A DNA stretch of 64,000 bases from Streptomyces globosus. Its GTDB lineage: Bacteria > Actinomycetota > Actinomycetes > Streptomycetales > Streptomycetaceae. Where the stretch lies: assembly GCF_003325375.1 (NCBI RefSeq), contig NZ_CP030862.1, positions 2,855,501 to 2,919,500 on the forward strand, given 5' to 3'. A program made the translations under genes and the position numbers. The notes under the pieces are model-generated. The model made no database searches and was not told where the DNA came from. It was given only the letters and a program-made list of their open reading frames with translations. Shown one piece after another: positions 1-21,800 of this stretch; within the stretch, counting starts at the first letter, position 1, and every line of letters starts with the position of its first letter.

Positions 1-9834
<9,834 letters not shown>

Positions 9835-9874
9835 TCCGGCCGTCTGTCGTCTTTCACCTCTTCTCCATCGCTGT

Positions 9875-9881
9875 AGGAAGG
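9875..9881 (+). promoter_or_regulatory. Ribosome binding site for gene 2
   Basis: AGGAAGG ends 10 bases before the ATG at 9892 and fixes that start. The rest of the 57-bp gap (9835-9891) shows no promoter or hairpin I would defend, so genes 1 and 2 are probably co-transcribed. Confidence 0.75.
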
Positions 9882-9891
9882 CTCCACCCCC

Positions 9892-12800
9892 ATGTCGAAC
9901 GACAGCAAGCTCGTTGACTACCTCAAGTGGGTCACCGCTGATCTGCACCAGACGCGCCAACGACTGCTGGAAGTCGAGTCGGAGAAGCAGGAGCCGATCG
10001 CGATCGTGGGTATGTCGTGCCGCCTCCCCGGCGGTGTGCGCTCGCCCGAGGACCTGTGGCGACTGGTGACGGAGGGCCGCGACGGCATCTCTCCCTTCCC
10101 CACCGACCGGGGCTGGAACCTGGAGGCCCTGTCCGGCGACGGGAACGGCAGCAGCGCCTCGGTGGAGGGCGGCTTCGTCGACGCAGCGGCCTTCGACGCG
10201 GACTTCTTCGGGATCTCCCCGCGTGAGGCGATGGCGATGGACCCCCAGCAGCGACTGCTGCTGGAGACCTCCTGGGAGGCGTTCGAACGGGCCGGGATCG
10301 ACCCGGCGACCCTGCGCGGCAGCCGCACCGGCGTCTTCGTCGGCACGGCGGGCGTGGACTACGTGGGCGTGGTCATGAACTCCCTGGAGGACGTGGAGGG
10401 CCATGCGACGACTGGCCTGACGGCCAGCGTCCTCTCCGGCCGCATCTCGTACGCCTTCGGGCTGGAAGGCCCGGCGGTGACCCTCGACACCGCCTGCTCG
10501 TCCTCGCTCGTCGCACTCCACGTCGCCGCGCACGCCCTGCGCTCGGGGGAGTGCACCATGGCCCTGGCCGGCGGCGTGACCGTCCTGTCCACGCCGATGA
10601 GCTTCTCCGGCTTCAGCCGGCAGGGCGGGCTGGCGGGGGACGGGCGGTGCAAGGCGTTCGCGGATGCCGCCGACGGCACCGGCTGGTCCGAGGGGGTGGG
10701 CGTACTGGTTCTGGAGCGGCTTTCGGACGCCCGGCGCAACGGGCACGAGGTGCTGGCCGTGGTCCGTGGCTCGGCCGTGAACCAGGACGGTGCGTCGAAC
10801 GGCCTGACCGCGCCGAACGGGCCGTCGCAGCAGCGGGTGATCCGTCAGGCGCTTGCGTCGGCGGGTCTGTCGCCGGCGGACGTGGATGTGGTGGAGGGGC
10901 ACGGGACGGGTACGCCGCTGGGTGACCCGATCGAGGCCCAGGCGCTCCTGGCCACCTACGGCGAGAACCGTGCCGAGGGCCGGCCGCTCCTGCTCGGCTC
11001 GCTCAAGTCGAACATCGGTCATACGCAGGCCGCGGCGGGTGTGGCGGGTGTGATCAAGATGGTCATGGCGATGCGGGAGGGCGTGCTGCCGCGCACCCTG
11101 CACGTGGACAAGCCGACCACGCACGTGGACTGGTCGGCCGGTGAGGTCTCCCTGCTGACCGAACAGACGGACTGGCCGGCCACGGGCCGCCCGCGCCGGG
11201 CCGCCGTGTCGGCCTTCGGCATCAGCGGCACCAACGCCCACACGATCATCGAGCAGAGTCCGACAGCCGAAAGCGAGCCGACGGGGTCGACGGAGCCCGC
11301 CGAGCCGGCCGTGACACCGGCCGTCGCTCCGTGGGTGGTGTCGGCCAAGTCCCCGGCCGCGCTGGACGCGCAGCTCGTCCGCCTGGGCGCCGCGCCCGGA
11401 AAGTCCGCGACGGACGTCGGCTACTCCCTGGCCGCGCGACGTGCGAGCCTGACGCACCGGGCGGTGCTGGTGGACGGGGTCGAGGTTGCGCGGGGGGTGG
11501 CCGGGGACCGGTCCGTGGCTTTCCTGTTCTCGGGTCAGGGGTCGCAGCGGTTGGGGATGGGGCGGGAGTTGTATGCCCGTTTTCCGGTGTTTGCGGCGGC
11601 GTTTGACGCGGTGTGTGCGGAGTTGGATGTTCCGGTTCGGGATGTGGTGTGGGGTGGTGACGAGGCGGCGCTGAACGGGACGACGTGTGCGCAGGCGGCG
11701 TTGTTCGCGGTCGAGGTGGCGTTGTTCCGGTTGGTGGAGTCGTTGGGTGTGCGGCCGGGTTTTGTGGCCGGGCATTCGGTGGGTGAGGTGGCGGCTGCGC
11801 ATGTGGCCGGGGTGTTGTCGCTGGCGGATGCGTGTGTGCTGGTGTCGGCGCGTGGTCGGCTGATGCAGGCGCTGCCCGGGGGCGGTGCGATGGTGGCGGT
11901 CCAGGCGACGGAGGAGGAAGTCGCTCCGCTGCTGGGTGAGTTTGTGTCGGTTGCCGCCGTCAACGGCCCGTCGGCTGTGGTGGTTTCGGGTGCCGAGGTC
12001 GCGGTTGAGGCCGTTCGGACCCACTTCGAGGCCCTGGGCCGCAAGACGACGCGGCTGCGGGTGTCGCATGCGTTCCACTCGCCGTTGATGGATCCGATGC
12101 TGGACGAGTTCCGTGCGGTGGTGTCCGGGCTGTCGTTCTCCGCTCCGGAGATTGCGATGGCGACGGATGCCGACCTGGTGTGTGATCCGGAGTACTGGGT
12201 GCGGCATGTGCGGGAGACGGTGCGGTTTGCCGACGTGGTGCGTTCGCTGGTGGAGCAGGGCGTCGACGCTTTTCTTGAGTTGGGTCCGGACGGGAGTCTG
12301 TGTGCGCTGGCCCAGTTGAGTGTGGAGGCCGAGGTCGCCGTCCCGGTGCTGCGCAAGGGGCGGGGTGAGGAGCGGGCGCTCGTCGACGGGCTGGCACGGC
12401 TGTACTGCGCGGGCGTGGCGGTCGACTGGGCACGTCTGTACGACGGCACGGGCGCGCGTGGCGTCGACCTGCCGACGTACGCCTTCCAGCACGAGCGCTA
12501 CTGGCCGAGGCCCGCGCTGCCCGTGGGCGATGTCGCCGGCGCCGGACTCCGACCCGCCGAGCACCCGCTGCTGGGCGCTGCCGTCTTCCTGGCCGGCTCG
12601 GACGGGACGGTGCTCACGGGGCGCCTGTCCTGTGCCTCCCAGCCCTGGCTGGCGGAACACGTGGTGGACGGCCAGGTGGTCTTCCCGGCGACGGGCCTGC
12701 TGGAACTTGCCCTCCGGGCCGCCGACCAGGTCGGCTGTGGCCGCGTCCAGGAGCTGACGCACACCGAGCCGCTCGTGCTCGCCATGGACGGCGCCGTTGC

Positions 12801-15800
12801 CGTCCAGGTGTGGGTGGGCGCACCGGACGAGAACGGAGGCCGGCCCGTCACGCTGCACTCACGGCGCGAGCAGGACTCCGATGCCGAGTGGACCGAGCAC
12901 GCCGCAGGCGTGCTGGTCACCGGTTCACCTGCCGTGGTGACGGACGCCCACGGAGCCGAGGCGGAGTTCGTGCTGTCGGGCGAGGTGGCGCGGGAGGCGG
13001 ACCGTTTTGGTCTGCACCCGGCGTTGCTGGCCGAGGTGGTGCGGGCGGCCGCGGAGGACCGGGAGCTGGTGCCGGTGGCCTGGCGCGGGGTGTCGCTGCA
13101 CGCGGCGGGCGCGTCGGCCGTGCGGGCGCGGATCGGGCGTACGGCTGAGGACTGCGTCTCGCTCGTGCTGGTGGACGCCGAGGGCGCACCGGTGCTGTCG
13201 GTGGCGGAGCTCCGTCTCGGAGCTCTCGCGATGCCCGTGGAGACGGTGCCGGGGCGCGACGGGCTGCTGCGCCTGGAGTGGACCCCGGCGGACCTCTCGG
13301 GAGGCTCTGCTGTCGACGACGCGGCGCTCACGGTCTTCTCCGTCGAGAGCGGTGTCTCGCCCGAGGCGGTCCACGCGGCGTGCGCCCGGGCCCTCGCCGC
13401 GGTGCAGGAGTTGCTGGCGGGGCCCGACGGTTCGCGTCTGGCGTTCGTGACGCGGGGTGCGGTGTCGGGGGCCGACCTGGCGGGCGCCGCGGTGTGGGGC
13501 CTGGTGCGGGCGGCGGAGTCCGAGAACCCGGGCCGCTTCCTCCTCGTGGACGTCGACGACGATTCCGAGCTGTCCCTCGCGCAGGTGCTTGCGGCGGGGG
13601 AGTCGCAGGTTCTCGTCCGGGGCGGTGTGGCCCATGTGGGCCGCCTCGCGCGACTGGGCCGGGATGCCGGTGTGGTGGGGTCGCCGTTGGGGGACGGGAC
13701 TGTGCTGGTGACGGGTGGTACGGGTGGTCTGGGTCGTGAGGTGGCCCGGCATCTGGTGTCGGTGCACGGGGTGCGGAGTTTGCTGTTGGTGTCGCGTCGG
13801 GGGCTGGATGCTCCGGGTGCGGTGGAGTTGCGGGATGAGCTGGTTGCTTCCGGTGCGGATGTGTCGGTGGTGGCGTGTGATGTGGCGGACCGGGATGCGC
13901 TGGCGGAGGTGTTGGCCGGGGTGGGGTTGTCGGCGGTGGTTCACGCCGCCGGTGTGCTGGATGACGGTGTGGTGACGTCGCTGACGGCTGAGCGGTTGTC
14001 GGGGGTGTTGCGTCCGAAGGTGGATGCGGCCTGGCATCTGCACGAGCTGACGCAGGGCCTTGACCTGTCGGCGTTTGTGTTGTTCTCGTCGGTCTCGGGT
14101 GTGATGGGTTCGGCGGGTCAGGGCAATTACGCGGCGGCGAACGTCTTCCTGGACGCCCTGGCGGCGTATCGTCGTGGTCTGGGCCTGGCGGGGCAGTCCC
14201 TGGCGTGGGGTGCGTGGGCGCCGTCGGGCGGTATGACGGCGACACTGTCCGAGGCGGACCGGCAGCGGATCGCGGCTTCCGGTGTTCCGCCGCTCTCCGT
14301 GGAGCAGGGGCTGGCGCTCCTGGACGCGGCGATGGCCACCGACCTGCCCTACCTCGTCCCCCTCGGCCGGCTCGCCACCGGAACCGGGGCACGGCTGCGC
14401 GGCGACGTGCCCACCATGTTCCGGGGGCTGGTCCGCGGCGGGCGGCGGATGGCCGCCACCACCGCGGGCGGAGCCGCGACGGCCGTCGCGCTCGCCGCCC
14501 GGCTGTGGGAGCTGCGCGAGGCCGAACGCACCCGCACCGTCGTCGAGATGGTGCGCACGGAAGCGGCAGCCGTCCTCGGGCACGCCTCCGCACAGACCAT
14601 CGGCGCGGACCGGGACTTCCACGACCTGGGACTCGACTCCCTCACCGCCCTTGAGCTCCGCAACCGCCTCACCGAGGCCACCGGCCTGCGGCTGCCCGCC
14701 ACCCTCGTCTTCGACTACCCCACCCCCACCGCGCTCGCCACCCACCTCCTCGCCGAACTCCTCGACGAGAACGGCGACGTACGCCTGCCGGCCGCCGTGG
14801 CCACCGGAGCGGCCGACGACCCGATCGCGATCGTCGGCATGGCCTGCCGCCTGCCCGGCGGCATCGACTCGCCCGAGGACCTGTGGGACCTCGTCCTCGA
14901 AGGCCGGGAAGGGATCGCCGACTTCCCCACCGACCGCGGCTGGGACCTGGACACCCTCCTCGGCGCCGGCAGCGGCCCGGACGGCCGGGGCCGCAGTGCC
15001 ACCGCCAAGGGCGGATTCCTCCACGGGGTCGCCGAGTTCGACGCCGGATTCTTCGGGATCTCGCCGCGCGAGGCCCTCGCCATGGACCCCCAGCAGCGGC
15101 TCCTGCTGGAAACCTCCTGGGAGGCCGTCGAGCGCGCCGCCATCGACCCGAACACCCTGCGCGGCAGCGCGACCGGCGTGTTCGTCGGCACCGGCGGCCA
15201 GGACTACCTCACCCTCGTGATGAACTCCACCGAGGACATCGAGGGCCACGCCGGCACCGGCCTCGCGGCCAGCGTCGTCTCCGGCCGCGTCTCCTACACC
15301 CTCGGCCTCGAGGGCCCGGCCGTCACCGTGGACACCGCCTGCTCCTCCTCCCTCGTGGCCATCCACCTGGCCGCCCAGTCCCTGCGCACCGGCGAGTCCT
15401 CCCTCGCCCTCGCCGGCGGCGTCACCGTGATGTCCTCCTCGCTGGGATTCCCCGGCTTCACCCGGCAGGGCGGCCTCGCCACCGACGGGCGCTGCAAGGC
15501 GTACGCGGACGCCGCCGACGGCACCGGCTGGTCCGAGGGCGTGGGCGTCCTCGTCCTGGAACGGCTCTCGGACGCCCGCCGCAACGGGCACCAGGTGCTG
15601 GCGCTGGTACGCGGCTCCGCCGTCAACCAGGACGGCGCCTCGAACGGCCTCACCGCCCCCAACGGGCCGGCCCAGCAGCGGGTCATCCGGCAGGCCCTCG
15701 CCAACGCGGGCCTGACGCCCGCCGACGTCGACGTGGTCGAGGGGCACGGCACCGGTACGACCCTCGGCGACCCCATCGAGGCGCAGGCGCTGCTGGCCAC

Positions 15801-18800
15801 CTACGGCCGGGAGCGCGGCGAGGGCGGCCGTCCGCTCCTCCTCGGCTCGCTCAAGTCGAACATTGGGCACACCCAGGCCGCGGCCGGTGTGGCCGGTGTG
15901 ATCAAGATGGTCATGGCCATGCGCCACTCGACCGCCCCGCGGACCCTGCACGTGGACGCACCCTCCACCCACGTCGACTGGTCCGCCGGAGACGTGCGGC
16001 TGCTCTCGGAGACCACGCCGTGGCCGTCCGTCGACAGGCCGCGCCGCGCCGCCGTGTCGGCGTTCGGCATCAGCGGCACCAACGCCCACACGATCATCGA
16101 GCAGGCGCCGCCGGCCGACGCGCCCGACGCGGACCCCTCCGCTCTGCCCGCGGTCGCGCCCTGGGTGGTGTCCGGCACGTCCGAGACCGCCCTCGACGCG
16201 CAGATCGACCGGCTGACCGCCCACGCCGGCGCCCTGCCCGCCCTGGACGTCGCGTACTCGCTGGCGGCGGGACGCGGCGTGTTCGAGCACCGGGCCGTCC
16301 TCGTGGACGGAGCCGAGATCGCCCGTGCGGCAGCCGCGGAGAGCCGGATCACGGCCGTGCTCTTCTCCGGACAGGGCTCCCAGCGGCTCGGCATGGGCCG
16401 CGAGCTGTACGCCCGCTTCCCGGTGTTCGCCGAGGCCTTCGATGCCGTGAGCGCGGCCCTCGACGAGCACCTCGACCGTCCCGTCCGCACGGTCGTGTGG
16501 GGTGAGGACGAGGACACGCTGAACGGCACCGCGTATGCGCAGGCGGGCTTGTTCGCCACCGAGGTGGCGCTGTACCGGCTGGTCGAATCGCTGGGTGTGG
16601 AACCCGGGTTCGTCGCCGGCCACTCTGTCGGCGAGATCGCCGCCGCTCACGTCGCAGGGGTCTTCGGCCTCGCCGACGCCTGCGCGCTCGTAGCGGCGCG
16701 CGGCCGGCTGATGCAGGCCCTCCCCGAGGGCGGAGCCATGACGGCCGTGCAGGCTACCGAGGAGGAGCTGCGGGCGCTGCTCGACACGGACACGCTGCCG
16801 GAGACGGTGTCGATCGCGGCCGTCAACGGGCCGTCCTCGGTGGTCGTCTCCGGCGCCGCCGACGCGGTCGCGCGGATCGGCGCGCACTTCGAGGCCGCGG
16901 GCCGCAAGGCCACCCGGCTGCGGGTGTCGCACGCCTTCCACTCCCCGCTGATGGACCCCATGCTGGACGGGTTCCGGGCCGTGGCGGCCCGGATCGCCTA
17001 CGCCGAGCCGCAGCTGGCACTCGTGTCGAACCTGACGGGTGCGGTGGCCGGCCCGGGCCTCGTCACCACCCCCGACTACTGGGTGCGGCACGTCCGCGAG
17101 ACCGTACGGTTCGCCGACGGGATCGGCGCGCTGCGCGAGGCCGGAGTCTCCGCGTTCCTGGAACTCGGCCCCGACGGCATCCTCACCGCAGCCACCCGGA
17201 CCGCCCTCGGAGCCCAGGACGACGTCTGCGTCGCCGTGCCCGCGCTGCGGGCCGGGAGGCCGGAGGAGCGGGTGCTGGTCGAGGCGCTCGCCCGGCTGCA
17301 CGTCAACGGTGTACGCGTCGACTGGACGCGGCTCTTCGAGGGCACCGCCGCCCGGACCGTCGACCTGCCCACCTACGCCTTCCAGCGCACCCGCCACTGG
17401 CCGCAGACCGGCTCCGCCGTCCCGACCGCCGACACCACCCGCGCCGATTCCGCCGACGCGGAGTTCTGGACGGCCGTCGAGAGCGGGGACCTGGCCGCCC
17501 TGGCCACCGACCTCCGCGTGGACGGCGACGCGCTCGGCGCCGTGCTGCCCGCCCTGTCGGACTGGCGCAGGCACCGCCGCGACCAGGCGCTGCTCGACGC
17601 CCTGCGGTTCCACGAGACGTGGCAGCCGCTGGGCGCCGTGGCGGAGGGCAGGCCCGCCGGGACCTGGCTCGTGGTCACGCCCGCCGAGGGCGCGGACGAC
17701 GGCTGGACCGCCGCCGTACGGGAAGCGGCCGGCCCCGACGCCCTGCACCTCACCGTGGAAGCGGGAACGGACCGGACCTCGCTGGCCGCCACGCTGCGAC
17801 GACTCACTCACCCCGCGGCGGGATTCGCGGGCGTGCTCGCGCTGCCCGCCCCGGCTCCGGCCGAGGCCGCCGCAGCGACGGCCGTGCTCTTCCAGGCCCT
17901 GGCCGACGCCGGGATCACCGCTCCCCTGTGGTGCGCGACCCGCGGCGCGGTCGCCGTCGCCCGGACCGAGGACCTGCCGTCCCCGGCCCAGGCCGGCATC
18001 TGGGGACTCGGCCGGGTCGCCGCCCTGGAACACCCGCAGCGCTGGGGCGGGCTCATCGACCTGCCCGAAACGCTCGGCGCGCGGGCCGCCCGGCGGCTCA
18101 GCGCCGTCCTGGCCGGCCTGGACGGCGAGGACCAGATCGCGGTGCGCGACTCCGCCGTGTACGTACGACGGCTGGTGCCCGCGCCCGCCGGCTCGCCGGA
18201 CGCGGGCTGGCAGCCCGCCGCCGCACACGCCGACGGCACCGTGCTGGTCACCGGCGGCACCGGCGGCCGGGGCAGCCGTACCGCCCGCTGGCTCGCGGCC
18301 GCGGGCGTACGCCACCTGCTGCTCGTCGGCCGGCGCGGCCCCGCCGCTCCCGGCAGCGCCGAACTCGTCGCCGAACTGCGCGCCCTGGGCGCCGAAGCCA
18401 CCGTCGTGGCCTGTGACACCGCCGACCGGGATGCCCTGGCCGCCGTACTCGCGGCCGTCCCCGCCGAGCACCCGCTCACGGCCGTGGTCCACGCGGCCGG
18501 CACCGTCGACGACGGGGTGCTGGACGACCTGACCCCGCAGCGGCTGACCGCCGTACACCGCGCCAAGGCGCTGACGGCACTCCACCTGGACGAACTGACG
18601 CAGGGCCTCGACCTGTCGGCGTTCGTGCTCTTCTCCTCCGTGGCCGGTGCCGTCGGCACCCCCGGCCGGGCGGCCGCCGCCGCCGCGAACGCCGTCCTCG
18701 ACGCGCTCGCCCAGCAGCGCCACGCGCGCGGCCTGCCCGCCACCTCCCTGGCCTGGGGCGCCTGGATGGACGGCGAACCGGCCGCCGGTGAACCCGTGGA

Positions 18801-21800
18801 GCCCGGCACGGCCGACCGCGGCCCGGCCTCCGCCGAGGCCGGCGCGCCGGGTGCCCGCCGGACGGCGGCTCCCGCCGTGCACCCCGAGCTGGCACTCGCC
18901 GCCCTGCGGCAGGCCGTCACCCGGCCGGCCCCGACCCTGATCATGCTCGACCTGCGCCAGCCGCAGATCCTCGACACCCTCGTGGGACTGCGCGGCAACC
19001 CGCTGCTGGCCGGACTCCCGGCCGCCCGACAGGCCCTCGCCGCCGCCGAGACGGCCCGCGAGGACATCAGCTCGCAGGCACACGAACTCACCCTGCGCCT
19101 GCGGGCCCTGCCCTCCGCCGACCGCCCGACCCTCGTCACCGACCTGGTCCGCACCCACGTGGCGGCGGTCCTCGGCCACACCGGCAAGGCGGCCGTCGCC
19201 GCCGACCGCAAGTTCCGCGACCTCGGGTTCGACTCGCTCACCGCCGTCGACCTCTCCGCCCGCCTCGGCCTCGCCACCGGCGTCAAGCTGTCCGCCACGG
19301 CCGTCTACGACTACCCGACCGCCACCGCCCTCGCCCGGCACCTCCTCGGTGAACTGCTCGACGAGCAGAAACCGGACGGCACGGACGCCGCCGCGCCCCG
19401 CACCGCCGCCGACGACGACCCGATCGCCATCATCGGCATGGCCTGCCGCCTGCCCGGCGGGGTCCGCACCCCCGAGGACCTGTGGCAGCTGGTCTCCACC
19501 GGCGGAGACGGCATCGAACCCTTCCCCACCGACCGCGGCTGGGACCTGGCGGCCCTCCGCTCCGGCGACCGCGACGGACGGGGCCGCAGCGCCACCCTGG
19601 AAGCCGGATTCGTCCCCGGCGTAGCCGACTTCGACGCCGGCTTCTTCGGGATCTCGCCCCGTGAGGCGATGGCGATGGACCCCCAGCAGCGCCTGCTGCT
19701 GGAAACCTCCTGGGAGGCCGTCGAGCGGGCCGGCATCGCACCCGACACCCTGCACGGCAGCCGCACCGGCGTGTTCGTCGGCACCAGCGGCCTCGACTAC
19801 GCGACGCTGATGATGAACTCCCGCGAGGACATCGGCGCCCACGCCGGCACCGGCCTCGCCTCCAGCGTGCTGTCCGGGCGCGTCTCCTACGTCCTCGGCC
19901 TCGAAGGCCCCGCCGTCACCGTCGACACCGCCTGCTCCTCCTCCCTGGTGGCCCTGCACTCGGCCGGCCAGGCGCTGAGGGCCGGCGAATGCTCGCTGGC
20001 CCTCGCCGGCGGCGTCACCGTCATGGCGACCCCCGTCGGCTTCACGGGCATGACCGTCCAGGGCGGCATCGCCGCCGACGGCCGCTGCAAGGCGTACTCG
20101 GACGCCGCCGACGGCACCAACTGGTCCGAGGGCGTCGGCATGCTCGTCCTGGAACGCCTCTCCGACGCCCGGGCCAACGGACACGAGGTCCTGGCGCTCG
20201 TACGCGGCTCCGCCGTCAACCAGGACGGCGCCTCCAACGGCATCACCGCCCCCAACGGCCCCTCCCAGCAGCGCGTCATCCGCCAGGCCCTCGCCGCGGC
20301 CGGACTGACCCCGGCCGACGTGGACGCCGTCGAGGGCCACGGCACCGGCACCGCCCTCGGCGACCCCATCGAGGCGCAGGCCCTCCTGGCCACCTACGGC
20401 CAGGGCCGCGACCCCGAGCGGCCGCTGCTGCTCGGCTCGCTGAAATCCAACATCGGGCACACCCAGGCCGCCGCCGGCGTGGCCGGCGTGATCAAGACCG
20501 TCCTCGCGCTGCGGCACGGCCTCCTGCCCAAGTCCCTCCACATCGACGAGCCCTCGACCCACGTCGACTGGACCGCCGGCGCCATCGACCTGCTCACCGA
20601 GGCCCGGCCGTGGCCCCGGACGGACCGCCCCCGGCGGGCCGGCGTGTCCTCCTTCGGCATCAGCGGCACCAACGCCCACACGATCATCGAGCAGGCCCCG
20701 TCCGGCGCGACCCCGCCCGCCGGTACCGAGGCGGACGCACCGCCCGCGGCACCGCTCGTGCGGCCCTCCGCCGTGCCGTGGCCGGTGTCCGGCGCGACCC
20801 CCGCCGCCCTGGACGAGCAGCTCGCCCGCCTCACGGCACACGCCGAGGGCCGTGACCCGCTCGACATCGGCCACTCCCTCGCCACCACCCGCAGCACCTT
20901 CGCGCACCGTGCCGTCCTCGTCGACGGCACGGAGGCCGCGCGGGGCGAGGCCGCCGCCCACACCACCGCCTTCCTCTTCTCCGGGCAGGGCGCGCAGCGC
21001 CTCGGCATGGGCCGCGAACTGTACGACCGCTTCCCGGTGTTCGCCGACGCCTTCGACGCCGTGTGCGAGGAGCTAGACCCCCGCCTGGAACGGCCGGTCC
21101 GCGAGGTCGTCTGGGGAGACGACGCCGAAGCGGCCGACCGGACGGAATACGCCCAGACCGGGCTGTTCGCCGTGGAGGTGGCCCTGTTCCGGCTGCTCAC
21201 CTCCCTCGGCGTACGCCCCGACTTCGTCGCCGGCCACTCCGTCGGCGAGATCGCCGCCGCCCACGTGGCCGGGGTGCTCAGTCTCGCCGACGCGTGCACC
21301 CTGGTCGCCGCCCGGGGCCGGCTGATGCAGGCCCTGCCCGAAGGCGGCACGATGGCCGCCCTCCAGGCCACCGAGGACGAAGTCCGCCCGCTGCTCACCG
21401 CGCGGGTGGCCGTCGCCGCCGTCAACGCACCGTCCTCGGTCGTCGTCTCCGGCGCCGCGGACGCGGTGGAGGCCGTACGGGACCACATCGAGCGCATGGG
21501 CCGCAGGACCAAGCGGCTGCGGGTCTCGCACGCCTTCCACTCCCCGCTGATGGACCCGATGCTGGACGAGTTCCGGGCCGTCGTCACCGGCCTGGCCTTC
21601 GCCGAGCCGGCCGTCCCGCTCGTCTCCACCCTCACCGGCGCCCAGGCCGGAGCCGAGCAGCTCCGCGACCCCGCCTACTGGGTCCGGCACGTGCGCGAAA
21701 CGGTCCGCTTCGCCGACGCCGTGCGCGCCCTGCGCGACGCCGGAGCCTCCGCCTTCCTGGAGGTCGGCCCCGACGGCACCCTCGCCGCCCTGGCCCCCCA

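Larger units (their letters stand above)
9991..14760 (+). other. PKS module C (predicted module 19): KS-AT(malonyl)-DH(dead)-KR-ACP
   Basis: KS 9991-11256 has Cys 10495-10497. AT about 11515-12390 has Ser 11776-11778 and HAFH 12067-12078 (malonyl), inside the perfect duplicate of module A. The DH remnant 12562-13215 keeps HxxxGxxxxP (His 12658-12660, [10 protein letters not shown]) but lacks the YGPVFQGL block and the catalytic Asp (HPALLAEVV). KR about 13258-14250 has GGTGGLG, LDD and Tyr 14128-14130. ACP Ser is at 14638-14640. The module should yield a beta-hydroxyl (C7-OH). Confidence 0.93.

Noticed and set aside
9835..9891. Promoter or operator in the gene 1-gene 2 gap
   Set aside because: Only an RBS is visible. 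No PimM-type box, hairpin or -10/-35 pair was found in 57 bp.
14818..19350. A DH domain in module D
   Set aside because: The segment between AT and KR has the long KR structural subdomain only; there is no HxxxGxxxxP or HPALLD motif.
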